DNA of 64,000 bases, from assembly GCF_014635305.1 (NCBI RefSeq), contig NZ_BMCS01000003.1:620001-684000 (forward strand). The letters run 5' to 3'. The notes under the pieces are model-generated. The model was not told where the DNA came from. It did not search any database and saw only the letters and a list, made by a program, of their open reading frames with translations. Each line of letters opens with the position of its first letter. Position 1 is the stretch's first letter. The position numbers and the translations under genes are program-made. Positions 53,622 through 61,980 of the stretch are shown here, piece after piece. The DNA comes from Williamsia phyllosphaerae (GTDB lineage: Bacteria; Actinomycetota; Actinomycetes; Mycobacteriales; Mycobacteriaceae).

Positions 53622-54332
53622 ATGACCAGTCACGGCATCATCCGATCGTGGGACTTCGACGACGGCCAAGGGGTGATCGACTCCGTCGACACCCCCGGCG
53701 GCTGTCGCGTGACGACGGCAGACGTTCTCGTCGAGGGTGCCGTTCTGGCAACTGGGAACCATCTCTCGGAGATCGGTTTGCCGGCCGGTGAGGCGGTCGA
53801 TTTCGAGTTCGGAACCGACGACTACGACGACACCGACTTCGCTCACCAGGCGGTTGCGGTGTGGCCGTCGCGGTGTCCCGCTCCCACGCACATTCCGAGA
53901 GGAGCATTCCGCGACGCACTATGGTTTGTCGACAACGGTGACGATGGTCTGCGCGTTGCTCGGCAAGCTGATCCTGCCGATCTACCACCGGCCCCGCCGC
54001 GCGACCCGCTCCCGCGCACCACGGGAACCGTCCGATCCTGGAATCCCAACGAAGGATGGGGTGTCATCGACTCGGCGGAGACACCCGGCGGCGCCTGGGC
54101 ATTCTTCAGTGAAATTCGCGGGTCTCCGGATACCGCTCCGCGGCGGTGGGCGCAACTGTCGAGTTCGCGTGGGAGACCGCCAACCAGGATGGCTTTCAGT
54201 ACCGAGCCAACGACATCGACATCGTCGAATAGACACCATCCGGGGGGTCCTCACGTTCGTGCTGCACCGCGGCCATCAGATGACGCGCCGCACGTAGACC
54301 AGAAATGCTCGCCGACAGACGTAGTTAGTTAG
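53622..54332 (+). CDS. Tandem cold-shock-like protein with C-terminal frameshift
   Basis: This protein has two divergent cold-shock-like halves. The first starts HGIIRSWDFDDGQGVIDS; the second starts TGTVRSWNPNEGWGVIDS and reaches WAFFSEIRG near residue 170. From there the frame becomes low-complexity, while the other frame gives the expected finish SAAVGATVEFAWETANQDGF, then YRANDIDIVE ending at a TAG at 54232. One base was probably lost near 54115-54132. Such proteins may bind nucleic acid. The ATG has no ribosome site but TATCTA lies 12-17 bases upstream, which fits a leaderless message. Confidence 0.7.
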   Translation: MTSHGIIRSWDFDDGQGVIDSVDTPGGCRVTTADVLVEGAVLATGNHLSEIGLPAGEAVDFEFGTDDYDDTDFAHQAVAVWPSRCPAPTHIPRGAFRDALWFVDNGDDGLRVARQADPADLPPAPPRDPLPRTTGTVRSWNPNEGWGVIDSAETPGGAWAFFSEIRGSPDTAPRRWAQLSSSRGRPPTRMAFSTEPTTSTSSNRHHPGGPHVRAAPRPSDDAPHVDQKCSPTDVVS

Positions 54333-54424
54333 TTACGGATGCGTCCCGTTGCGCCCGGGAGGCTCACGGTGGACATCAGACGGCGCCCGCCGCCACGGCC
54401 GGTCGACCAAGCGCGAAGGAATTA

Positions 54425-54432
54425 TTGCGCAA
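54425..54432. promoter_or_regulatory. Possible ArsR-type operator
   Basis: The short perfect palindrome TTGCGCAA lies 19 bases before the regulator's ATG, in the A/T-richer gap of about 220 bases between the cold-shock-like gene and the regulator. It could be an autoregulatory site. The gap holds nothing else recognisable apart from a TTAGTTAGTTA repeat at about 54324. Confidence 0.35.
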
Positions 54433-54451
54433 GATTCGTTGCGGATATAGG

Positions 54452-55048
54452 ATGACGTCCGTGAGCGAGAATCGAAAGACACGTGACGACATCAAACGGG
54501 TATCGACCCTGCCCGAGCTCAAAGCTCTGTCACACCCCACGCGGCTGCGCCTGCTCTACGCACTCAAGGCTCACGACTCGCTGACGGCGACTCAACTCGG
54601 AGAAATTGTCGAGGAATCACCAGCGTCGGTCAGCTACCACCTCAATCAACTGGCCTCGAGTGGATTTGTCGAGGAGACCGACAACGCGAGCGGGGACGGT
54701 CGGCAGCGGTGGTGGCGTGCAGCGCACGGAATTTCATGGTTTCCGACCGACTTCAGCGACTCGCCCCACGGTGCCACCGCAGCGGAGGCGGCCAAAGCCG
54801 TAATGCTCGAACACCAATGGTCACGATTGATGGAATACGGCCGCACCGCTACATCCTGGGGACCTGATTGGACCGACGCGACGTTCAGCGCCGACAACGT
54901 TCTACGCTTGACCCCATCTCAGACCGACGCCCTGGGTGTCGAGTTGCTCGAGGTCGTTGAGCGGTACCGCTCCGTCGCCGCCGACGAGGAATCGCAAGAC
55001 GCAGCAGTGGTGATGGTCCTGCTACACGGATTCCCGACCCAGATGTGA
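54452..55048 (+). CDS. ArsR-like winged-helix regulator
   Basis: This 198-residue protein has an N-terminal winged helix: LPELKALSHPTRLRLLYALK, then GEIVEESPASVSYHLNQLASSGFVEE. The C-terminal part is acidic and helical, as in regulators that are usually encoded with MFS transporters. No metal-binding Cys motif is present. Its usual transporter partner is absent here, so the target is unknown. Confidence 0.86.
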   Translation: MTSVSENRKTRDDIKRVSTLPELKALSHPTRLRLLYALKAHDSLTATQLGEIVEESPASVSYHLNQLASSGFVEETDNASGDGRQRWWRAAHGISWFPTDFSDSPHGATAAEAAKAVMLEHQWSRLMEYGRTATSWGPDWTDATFSADNVLRLTPSQTDALGVELLEVVERYRSVAADEESQDAAVVMVLLHGFPTQM

Positions 55049-55447
55049 GGCCACAAGCACACACTCGACTGGTGGAGCGCGATTGCGAGCAGGCTAACGT
55101 CAAGTTGACATAATGTATCTTATCGGCACGCGATTGCCATGGTGCCCAACAGCGGGCGGTGCGGTCATCCAATACCGCCCGACCGTGCATCTCGAGAACC
55201 GGCGACACCCTGCCGCGCCGATCACCGACCTGCTTAGTTATCGCATTCTCGTCCACGACGTTGATGTCTCCAGGCCTTTGCCCAGATCCTGACCATTCAA
55301 TCTCGAAGCAGCCATCTTCGGTCGGACGCTTGTCTCTTATCGTGCCAAGGCTTGTCTCTTATCGTGCCAAGGCTCCCACAGGCAACCGCGATCCTTCGAA
55401 TCGTCACAGTGACGAAATCTCTCGGACGTGCAACGCAATCGCGAGAT
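55049..55447. other. Non-coding gap
   Basis: This stretch of about 400 bases has no supported gene. It holds an A/T-rich pocket with TTGACATAATGTATC at about 55105 and an exact 22-bp tandem duplication at 55328-55371. Frames read through it are low-quality and lack starts. Confidence 0.55.
55328..55371. repeat. Exact 22-bp tandem duplication
   Basis: Two perfect 22-base copies lie end to end, each containing TTGTCTCTTATCGTGCC. The core TGTCTCTTAT equals part of the Tn5 mosaic end, but the flank differs. It could be replication slippage, an iteron pair, or a mobile-element scar. Confidence 0.85.
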
Positions 55448-55801
55448 CTAACTGGTGCCCGCCGCCGTCGGTTCAAACTCGGAGCACAAGGCTCCGTGGT
55501 TGCTACCGGCTTCATACTGGACTACGCCGTCCAGGGTTGCCTTACACCACGACTTCGCCGCCCGACCGTCGAGGAATGGCAACACCTGGAGGAAGATGCT
55601 TTCCGGGATTTCATCTCCGGTCAGGATGACTCTGGTCTGTCCTCGTTCGAAGTCGTGGTTTCCGGAGGAATCGCTGTAGGTGGCGAATTCATAGTCGCCC
55701 CCGATCTCCAGCACGAGCGTCGGATCGCCGGGGTCGTTTGAACATCCGGCGTGAAGGAACAGAGCACCGCCGGCCACTAGCCCGACCACCAATCTCCGCA
55801 T
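55448..55801 (-). CDS. Putative lipoprotein
   Basis: This 117-residue protein begins MRRLVVGLVAGGALFLHAGC, a lipoprotein signal with the Cys at residue 20. The mature part is about 97 residues with four more Cys or conserved acidic patches and no recognised family. It is exported and lipidated. The ATG at 55801 is used because the signal starts at once. Confidence 0.72.
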   Translation of the reverse strand: MRRLVVGLVAGGALFLHAGCSNDPGDPTLVLEIGGDYEFATYSDSSGNHDFERGQTRVILTGDEIPESIFLQVLPFLDGRAAKSWCKATLDGVVQYEAGSNHGALCSEFEPTAAGTS

Positions 55802-55929
55802 GCGCGGACGATACCGGACGAAGTGGCGATCGACTCTCCGCACACCAAAACCCATTCCGCGTCAATCAGACGAAAATCAGGTCGCAATCACCAGGCTGCC
55901 GGACGTGTCCACCCTGACCGTTGTAGCTT

Positions 55930-56769
55930 TCACTCCTCGAGCGCCTTTAGCGCGCGCAGGTGCACCGCTGCCCACGAGCGGAACGGCTTCCACGCCTCAG
56001 TGATCTCGTCGATCGAGCGATCAACGCCGTAGCGCTTGGTGATCTCGTCGCTCAGTCGGCCCTCGTTACGCGGCAGCACATCAGGGAAGTTCGCCCCGCG
56101 GATCACCACGAGCTCGGCCGAGAACGGTCCCATCCCCAGGATGCCCTTCACCTCGACGAACGCCTCGGCCGACGGCAACGAGCGCAGATAGGAACCGCCG
56201 AGCCGGCCGTCGAGAGCGGCCTCGGCGACCGCATCCAGGTACTCCGCCTTGCGTCCGGGCAGATCGAGTGATGCCGCACGCAGAGTGGCCGGAGACGGAA
56301 ACGCTCCGTCATCGCCGAGCTGCGCCGTCAGCCGTGTCTTGATCGCCACCGCCTGCCGTATCTGCAGGCGTTGGGTCAGCACCGACCACACGGCCGCCTC
56401 GTAGGGCGAGAAGAACCCGCACGGCCGGAACCCACGGAGCCGAGACTGCGCATCGGCAATGACCTCATCGCGCGCCGCGACATCGGGCCACCCGCGCCCG
56501 TCGATGTCTATCGACAGCAGCCGCCGAACCTGCTCGGTCGCGGCATCCAACTCCCCCGGACCCTCGACCACGATGCGGACAGACGGCCCGTCCTGGGTGA
56601 TGACGGCATCCACCCGCTCCCAGTCGGTATCGCAGAGAAAGGCGGTGTGGATGCCCGCAGCCTGCGTCTGAGACGCGAGTCTCCCGGGGGCGAAACCCTC
56701 CCAGAATCGCTTGCTGGTGGCGAGCGACCAGGGCCCGACAATCTCGTGAACCGTCTCGAGTCGAGTCAT
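55930..56769 (-). CDS. AlkA-like DNA-3-methyladenine glycosylase family
   Basis: This 279-residue HhH-GPD protein has the helix-hairpin-helix VKGILGMGPFSAELVVIRG near residue 210 and an AlkA-like arrangement including AVWSVLTQRLQIRQAVAIK. The expected catalytic Asp region reads DVLPRNEGRLSD: the Asp of AlkA aligns with Asn235, next to Glu236, so an altered active site is possible. It removes or at least recognises alkylated bases. It is the last gene of an operon with ABM and YceI genes, three bases after the ABM stop. Confidence 0.82.
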   Translation of the reverse strand: MTRLETVHEIVGPWSLATSKRFWEGFAPGRLASQTQAAGIHTAFLCDTDWERVDAVITQDGPSVRIVVEGPGELDAATEQVRRLLSIDIDGRGWPDVAARDEVIADAQSRLRGFRPCGFFSPYEAAVWSVLTQRLQIRQAVAIKTRLTAQLGDDGAFPSPATLRAASLDLPGRKAEYLDAVAEAALDGRLGGSYLRSLPSAEAFVEVKGILGMGPFSAELVVIRGANFPDVLPRNEGRLSDEITKRYGVDRSIDEITEAWKPFRSWAAVHLRALKALEE

Positions 56770-56772
56770 GGA

Positions 56773-57459
56773 TCAGGCCTTGTCCTGCAGAGTGATGCCG
56801 AATAGGAGCGCTTCGCCTTCAGAGTAGTGACTGTTCACGCTCATGTGCTCGGCAAATCGCGCGTCGTCGAACGCTGCGGTCAAGTTGGCGGCTGAGCGCC
56901 ACTGCACGTACTCGACGATTCGATCGCTCCGGAGGTCGCGAAAGAAGCTCGTTGAGACGAAGCCCTCGAGATGTTTGATGTGGTCGCGTGTTTCACTCTC
57001 GTTGTACTCGCCGATCCACCCTTGTTTGCCACTCACGGGTGTCATTCGGATGATCTCGTGGGCCAGGTCCGACCCGGTACGCGAGGGGTCGACCTGGGTC
57101 ACGTCGTCCGGCTTTGCAGTCACCGTGGCGCTGTACTGATAGATACCGTCGTCGACGACGAGGTCGTCGACAAACTGATCATCATGTTGTGCACGAGTGA
57201 GTTCCGCGGCAAACGTCTCGGCGTCTCCGGTGCTGCGCCAGAAAACCAGCCCCATGAGGTGTTCGGTGTCGGGGGTGGTGAGCGGGCCGAGCCCCCGGCC
57301 CTGCGCCAGCCAGATTGCCCCGCCATTTCCTGGCCGCGGCCGCGCAATCGCCTCGACGGATGTCACGAGGCCGCTCCATCCGCCCTCTGCGTGGCAAGGG
57401 TCGGCCTCTGCAGTGACCACAACGACGAAAGGGGACTCATCAAAGTTGTCGTCGCCCAT
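56773..57459 (-). CDS. ABM-domain (antibiotic biosynthesis monooxygenase) protein
   Basis: This 228-residue protein has two ferredoxin-like halves; the second is a typical ABM domain (HIKHLEGFVSTSFFRDLRSDRIVEY, then WRSAANLTAAFDDARF). The first half is more divergent. ABM proteins include monooxygenases and haem-related enzymes. The ATG has GGAGG eight bases upstream. It lies one base after the YceI gene. Confidence 0.83.
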   Translation of the reverse strand: MGDDNFDESPFVVVVTAEADPCHAEGGWSGLVTSVEAIARPRPGNGGAIWLAQGRGLGPLTTPDTEHLMGLVFWRSTGDAETFAAELTRAQHDDQFVDDLVVDDGIYQYSATVTAKPDDVTQVDPSRTGSDLAHEIIRMTPVSGKQGWIGEYNESETRDHIKHLEGFVSTSFFRDLRSDRIVEYVQWRSAANLTAAFDDARFAEHMSVNSHYSEGEALLFGITLQDKA

Positions 57460-57460
57460 G

Positions 57461-58051
57461 TCAATTGCCTCCGGCTTTGTTCGAGACGACATCATCGTCA
57501 TGATTGTCGAGCAGACGAGCGCTGACGTCGAGTTCGATGTCGACCCGGTTGCCCGCCAAGATCCCCTGTCGATCCAGCGGAACGGCGAAGCGGACCCCGA
57601 AGTCCTGACGATTCACCTGCCCCGTCGCACGGAATCGGACGTCGCGACGTCCGTTGGCGTCGCGCTCGAACCGAATCTGGTTCACCGCCAGCACCACCGG
57701 GCGGGTGACGCCGCGAATGGTGAGAGTGCCGTCAACTCGAACCCCTTTGTTGCTCAGTGTGATCGCGGTCGACCCGTAGGTGATGGCTGGGTGGTTCTCT
57801 GCGTCGAACGGGTCCTTGGCGAGCGTTCTCTCATCGCGTCGAGCATTGTGGGTATCCATCGAACTCACTTGAACGCTCGCCTTGACAGACGATTCGGTGA
57901 CGTCGGGACTAGTCACGATCTGGCCGTCGAACTCGGTGAAGACCCCCGGCACTTTCATGAAGATCAAGTGGCTGATCGAGAACTTCACCGCACTTTCCTG
58001 TGGATCCACCACCCACGTGCCCGCGATGTACTCATCGGATATTCGTGCCAT
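57461..58051 (-). CDS. YceI-family protein
   Basis: This 196-residue lipocalin-like protein has AGTWVVDPQESAVKFSISHL, KVPGVFTEFDGQIV, DPFDAENHPAITYGS and GVRVDGTLTIRGVTRPVVL, and ends near DVSARLLDN. It binds amphipathic molecules such as isoprenoids and is not exported by sequence. GGAGG precedes the ATG. It starts a three-gene operon with an ABM protein and a DNA glycosylase. Confidence 0.9.
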   Translation of the reverse strand: MARISDEYIAGTWVVDPQESAVKFSISHLIFMKVPGVFTEFDGQIVTSPDVTESSVKASVQVSSMDTHNARRDERTLAKDPFDAENHPAITYGSTAITLSNKGVRVDGTLTIRGVTRPVVLAVNQIRFERDANGRRDVRFRATGQVNRQDFGVRFAVPLDRQGILAGNRVDIELDVSARLLDNHDDDVVSNKAGGN

Positions 58052-58624
58052 CGGTCTCGGCCTCCAGGTCGCTCGACAACTGCTGCTCTGTTCATCCGGA
58101 CCGCACACGCGGCCCTGCGTCACTCCTACACACGGTAACCATCTTCGTACTGGCTACGAATCACCGTTGTGGCCGCATCTACGCTGGTCACAGGGTTGCG
58201 AAACCGGAAAATGTGTGAGCTAACGGCGATCAGACACTTCGAGAACAGTCGATCTCTGCGAGTTTATGATCGCTGCAGCACAACGCAATTGACTTCAACA
58301 GCGTGGTCATGATCGCCCATCGACCCACCTGTCCGGTTCGACGCTCAATCGGCGAATTCTGCCCTGTTGCTCACAAGAAGGGCTGTCTGTCCTGCTTTTC
58401 GAGCGCGATAGATGTCATAGCACCGACACCCGCGGATGGGTCATTCCACCCTAGTTCCGCGGCAACAGACGAGCGCTTCGACCAAGCGCCATCAAAACCG
58501 GCAGCGACCAATTCCGCTCCCCCGGTCGCACTGCACACCGTTCCTGTGCCCCCAGCACTGAATAAGCAATAATCGGTTCGCCGACACCTCGGCGACCAGA
58601 GGAGCACCAGGAGGAAAATCGCTG
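58052..58624. other. Gap with no recognised gene
   Basis: About 570 bases lie between divergent YceI and VOC genes. Open frames of 88-89 codons exist on both strands, but neither has a ribosome site or recognisable sequence. Promoters for both flanking genes should lie here. Nothing else was recognised. Confidence 0.5.
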
Positions 58625-59029
58625 ATGCGCATCGCATTGACCTCGATCTTCGTCGACAGCCAGGAGTCAGCGGAAGCGTTCTACACCGACGTCCTTGGCT
58701 TCGAGCTCCGGCACAAGGTCCCGATCGGGGCCGACTTCTGGCTGACGGTGGCCGCTCCGGAAGACCCGGCAGGCCCCGAGCTGCTGCTCGAGCCTGCGGG
58801 TCACCCTGCTGCGCAGTCGTTTCGCGCGGCCATGGTGGCTGACGGTATCCCCGTCGCGCAGTTCGCAGTGACGGACATCCACAGCGAGTACGAGAGGCTT
58901 GTCGGCCTTGGGGTCAGGTTCACACAATCCCCGGTCGAAATGGGGCCGGCGGTCACTGCGGTGTTCGACGACACCTGCGGGAACCTCATCCAGTTACTGC
59001 AACCGACCGAGGTCCGCAACGCCCGCTGA
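58625..59029 (+). CDS. VOC-family (glyoxalase-like) protein
   Basis: This 134-residue VOC domain has TSIFVDSQESAEAFYTDVLGFEL at the start and VFDDTCGNLIQLLQP at the end. Metal ligands are partly present. AGGAGG lies upstream of the ATG. It converges on the 58-residue protein gene. Substrate unknown. Confidence 0.9.
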   Translation: MRIALTSIFVDSQESAEAFYTDVLGFELRHKVPIGADFWLTVAAPEDPAGPELLLEPAGHPAAQSFRAAMVADGIPVAQFAVTDIHSEYERLVGLGVRFTQSPVEMGPAVTAVFDDTCGNLIQLLQPTEVRNAR

Positions 59030-59048
59030 CAAGTCGTCGGCGGCCGGT

Positions 59049-59225
59049 TCATTCGATCCGGAATGTCCCGACCGGTCGATACTGCGAATCCATCAGATCG
59101 TGGGACACGTTCTGATCCAACGACAGTTGTGCTGTTGCACCGGCCCAGTAGCGCAGGATGCGCCCCACTTCTGCGGCCGGGTCACCCTCGAGGGCATCGA
59201 GATCCACGTCCAGAATCAATCTCAT
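59049..59225 (-). CDS. Small conserved-looking protein
   Basis: This 58-residue protein starts MRLILDVDLDALEGDPAAEV and ends YRPVGTFRIE. I recall similar short actinobacterial proteins without function. It starts ten bases after the hydrolase stop, so it is probably the last gene of the methyltransferase operon. Confidence 0.72.
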   Translation of the reverse strand: MRLILDVDLDALEGDPAAEVGRILRYWAGATAQLSLDQNVSHDLMDSQYRPVGTFRIE

Positions 59226-59235
59226 ACCGCGGAGC

Positions 59236-60078
59236 CTAGTCAGGTCGCGAGACAACAGCCTCGTCGATCATCGCGCCGACCGCGGCAGCACCTACCGGCG
59301 TCATGACTGTCCCGGCATGATCGAGCCCCACCATCGGGCTTATCGCTGTCAGGTCCAGCGCGTCGATGTCCTGCGCCGAATACATCGGCGCAGAATCTGC
59401 CCCAACGCTCCACTGTGCGTGCAGGAATCGAATCGGCATGGTCAGTTCGCGGAAGCGCGAGTCGCCGAAGAACACGTCCGTGGCGTCCGCGACAACCGCT
59501 GCGGACGACAGCCGGGGCGATCCGTCGGCCAGGTCATGCTCGGCGTACTTCCGCAGCAGCGGGTCGGCTCGGTCGAGTAGCGGCATCGACGTCGACACCA
59601 AGAAGTCAACGTAGTCGTCCACGTCGTTCCACCGCCGCTGTGATTGAGCAACCTTGTCTGCGAACACAGCCGCCACGTTGTCGCGGGTGAGGCCGGCGGG
59701 TGGTCCTACCGGCACGCCACCGTCGACGAGGACGAGGCTCTTCACCCTGGACGGATACCGGGCCGCGAACTCCACCGACACGAATGCACCCATCGACATT
59801 CCGCACACGTGCACGGCGTCGAGTCCCAGCGCGTCGAGGACGGCGTCCAGATCCTGCGCGTGCCGGCCCAGCGATGACGGACCCGTGACGTCCACGCTGT
59901 CACCCCGCCCGCGTAGGTCCGGTGCGACGAGGGTCAGGTGCGGGGCCTGCTCGCGCAGCCAGCCCCACAGCATGCGCTGGCTGGAGACCCCGTGAACGAC
60001 GAGAATCGGGGCGGACGTCCCACTGTTGATCTCGACGGCGATGTCTCCGCCAGGAACCGGTACTCGATCGACTGTCAT
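59236..60078 (-). CDS. Alpha/beta hydrolase
   Basis: This 280-residue hydrolase has ILVVHGVSSQRMLWGWL, the loop PDLRGRGDSVDVTG and the nucleophile elbow VCGMSMGAFV. The final His lies in GLDHAGTVMTPVG. The chosen ATG starts MTVDRVPVPGG. It lies 43 bases after the PhyH gene and belongs to the same operon. It could be an esterase or a C-C hydrolase. Confidence 0.88.
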   Translation of the reverse strand: MTVDRVPVPGGDIAVEINSGTSAPILVVHGVSSQRMLWGWLREQAPHLTLVAPDLRGRGDSVDVTGPSSLGRHAQDLDAVLDALGLDAVHVCGMSMGAFVSVEFAARYPSRVKSLVLVDGGVPVGPPAGLTRDNVAAVFADKVAQSQRRWNDVDDYVDFLVSTSMPLLDRADPLLRKYAEHDLADGSPRLSSAAVVADATDVFFGDSRFRELTMPIRFLHAQWSVGADSAPMYSAQDIDALDLTAISPMVGLDHAGTVMTPVGAAAVGAMIDEAVVSRPD

Positions 60079-60121
60079 GTTCGCCAATGGTATTGAAAAG
60101 GCTCGTCCGAGTGGTGAGCGC

Positions 60122-61108
60122 TCAGCCGCGGCGACCGACCACGGGGTTGAGATCCGAGGCTGCCAGTCCCCCGGGCTCGATGCCGGGGAGGAACTCGCGC
60201 CAGGTGCCACTGATGAGTGTCGGTGACTCCACGACCCGAGCCCCGTCGGCGAAGTAGGTGGTGGCCAGCGCGCGACGCGGCTGCGTGGTCAGGTTCGGAC
60301 CAGCGGTGTGGAAGCACAGCGCCGAGTGGAACGACACGTCGCCCACCGCGAACGGGCCCGATTCGACCGCGACGTCACGTTCGACGAATCGCTTGGTGAC
60401 GGCCTCGTCGTAGGACGTCCCGATCTTGTCGAACTCCAGGTCCGACACCTCCCCCAGGACCTCGCGCCCGCGGGCGAACGAGAGCGGACCCATCCGGCCG
60501 GGAATCGCCGACATCGGCATCCACGCCGTGACCGCCTGAACCGTCTGCAGCGGGAAGTGCTCGGCGTCGTGGTGCCAGGGCGTACGACCGCAGCCGGGCT
60601 CCTTAGACAGCGCGTTGTCGTGATAGAGCCGAACGCCGGGCTCGTCGAGCAGGGCCGCAGCCAGACCACCGATACGGGGCGACAGCGCCACAGCGCGCAT
60701 CAGGTCGTCGTGCAGCCACATCTGCTCCAGCGCAGTGAACCGGCCGGCGACGTCGTCGCCATGCTCGGCACGGAGGAGTTCCTCGAGGCGTTCGGCAAGA
60801 CGTCGTACGACCGCCGGCGACAGCACCGCGGGAAGCCGAACGAAGGCCTCGCGCGCAAATGATTCGATCGCAGCGGGGTCGAGGTCGTAGGGCTCGGCCA
60901 GCTCGCACTCGACCTGCTCATCGGTAGCCGCCGCGACGTCCGGCAACCCCGGGCCGTCGACCAGTTCGGTCGGCACGTTCTCGTTGGCGGCGAGGGTGAC
61001 GTACCAGTCCCACCAATCCTGGTCGTTGCCCGCCCAGTCCTGTTCGATGCCACCGTCCCGGTTCTCTTCGGGAAGTCGGTCGTTGGTCGTCGTGTTGCTC
61101 AGAGCCAC
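60122..61108 (-). CDS. Phytanoyl-CoA dioxygenase (PhyH) family protein
   Basis: This 328-residue Fe(II)/2-oxoglutarate oxygenase has the metal HxD in TPWHHDAEHFPLQ near residue 178 and the distal His in LCFHTAGPN near 270, with the oxoglutarate Arg in TTQPRRALATTYF. It hydroxylates a small molecule. The GTG start overlaps the stop of the methyltransferase gene by ten bases, so the two are likely coupled. In bacteria such enzymes often act in natural-product or amino acid pathways. Confidence 0.88.
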   Translation of the reverse strand: MALSNTTTNDRLPEENRDGGIEQDWAGNDQDWWDWYVTLAANENVPTELVDGPGLPDVAAATDEQVECELAEPYDLDPAAIESFAREAFVRLPAVLSPAVVRRLAERLEELLRAEHGDDVAGRFTALEQMWLHDDLMRAVALSPRIGGLAAALLDEPGVRLYHDNALSKEPGCGRTPWHHDAEHFPLQTVQAVTAWMPMSAIPGRMGPLSFARGREVLGEVSDLEFDKIGTSYDEAVTKRFVERDVAVESGPFAVGDVSFHSALCFHTAGPNLTTQPRRALATTYFADGARVVESPTLISGTWREFLPGIEPGGLAASDLNPVVGRRG

Positions 61109-61911
61109 AGCAGGGCCGCCTCGTGGGAGAAGGTGTAGGAACCGGACACGTCGCGGCAGGAGGCGAGGTAGTCGCCCAACACGGGCGCCGCCTCCATCTC
61201 GTCCAGTGACACGGAGTCGTCGAATGCGCAGCGCTGCAGGAAGCCTTCGGCGACGCCACGATCGGACGTGCCGGTGGTGTAGGTGATGCGCTGATCACGC
61301 ACGTCCGCACCGGCCCGCACCAGAGCGTCGCGCACCTGTTCGGCCGTTGTGTACGGGGTCGCCTCGCGCACACCGGCGCGGAAGGCGTCGTAGAAGGCGA
61401 GGTAGTGGGAGGCCGCGGTGGCCTGAGCGATCAGACCCAGGCCGCCCGGGGCGAGTGCGGCGACGAAACGCTCGGCCGCTGCGTCCAGCTCCGCCGGCGG
61501 CAGCGCGTAGAGCGCATGCGTGGCCCACACGACGTCGTAACCGGAGTACTCGACGGGCAGATCCTGCAGGGTCATCACGAGGTCGTGGCGGGCGGCAAAA
61601 GGCGCCCCTAGAACGCCTCGGGCCTCGGCGACGGAGAACGCCGACGGGTCGAGCAGGTCGTAGGCCAACTCGGGTACCGCGGACAGGTCGGTGTGGCGGC
61701 GCAGCGCAGTGGGGAACTTCCCGCTGCCGCAGGCCACGTCCAGCAGCGACCATCCGCCGTGCGCGCGGTCGGCGAGCAGGGCAGGCCAGTCGGCGGCCAG
61801 CGCGAGCTGGCGGTAGTCCTCGGTGGCCAGGGCGTAGAACGCCTCCATGCCTGTACGGCCGGCCTCACTCCAGTGCTCGAGACTCCGCTCGGCTGTGTCT
61901 TTGCTGCTCAC
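61099..61911 (-). CDS. SAM-dependent methyltransferase
   Basis: This 270-residue class I methyltransferase has motif I LLDVACGSGKFPTAL and the post-motif region YDVVWATHALYALPP. The acceptor may be an amine or an acid. A GTG start is preceded by GGGAG. It heads an operon with PhyH, a hydrolase and a 58-residue protein, and diverges from a second methyltransferase gene after 69 bases. Confidence 0.88.
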   Translation of the reverse strand: MSSKDTAERSLEHWSEAGRTGMEAFYALATEDYRQLALAADWPALLADRAHGGWSLLDVACGSGKFPTALRRHTDLSAVPELAYDLLDPSAFSVAEARGVLGAPFAARHDLVMTLQDLPVEYSGYDVVWATHALYALPPAELDAAAERFVAALAPGGLGLIAQATAASHYLAFYDAFRAGVREATPYTTAEQVRDALVRAGADVRDQRITYTTGTSDRGVAEGFLQRCAFDDSVSLDEMEAAPVLGDYLASCRDVSGSYTFSHEAALLWL

Positions 61912-61980
61912 GCCACTCCCCGTCTGCTCATCAGCACAACCGCGGGCACCGGAAGGAACCGTCGTGGTTGACTCGATCTA

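Noticed and set aside
55100..55130. TTGACA promoter-like or recombination-site-like sequence
   Set aside because: There is no -10 at the right spacing, no gene follows and no integrase is present.
58303..58637. Two overlapping 88-89 codon frames on opposite strands, one starting with a hydrophobic stretch
   Set aside because: There is no ribosome site and no recognisable motif. One frame runs across the well-supported VOC start.
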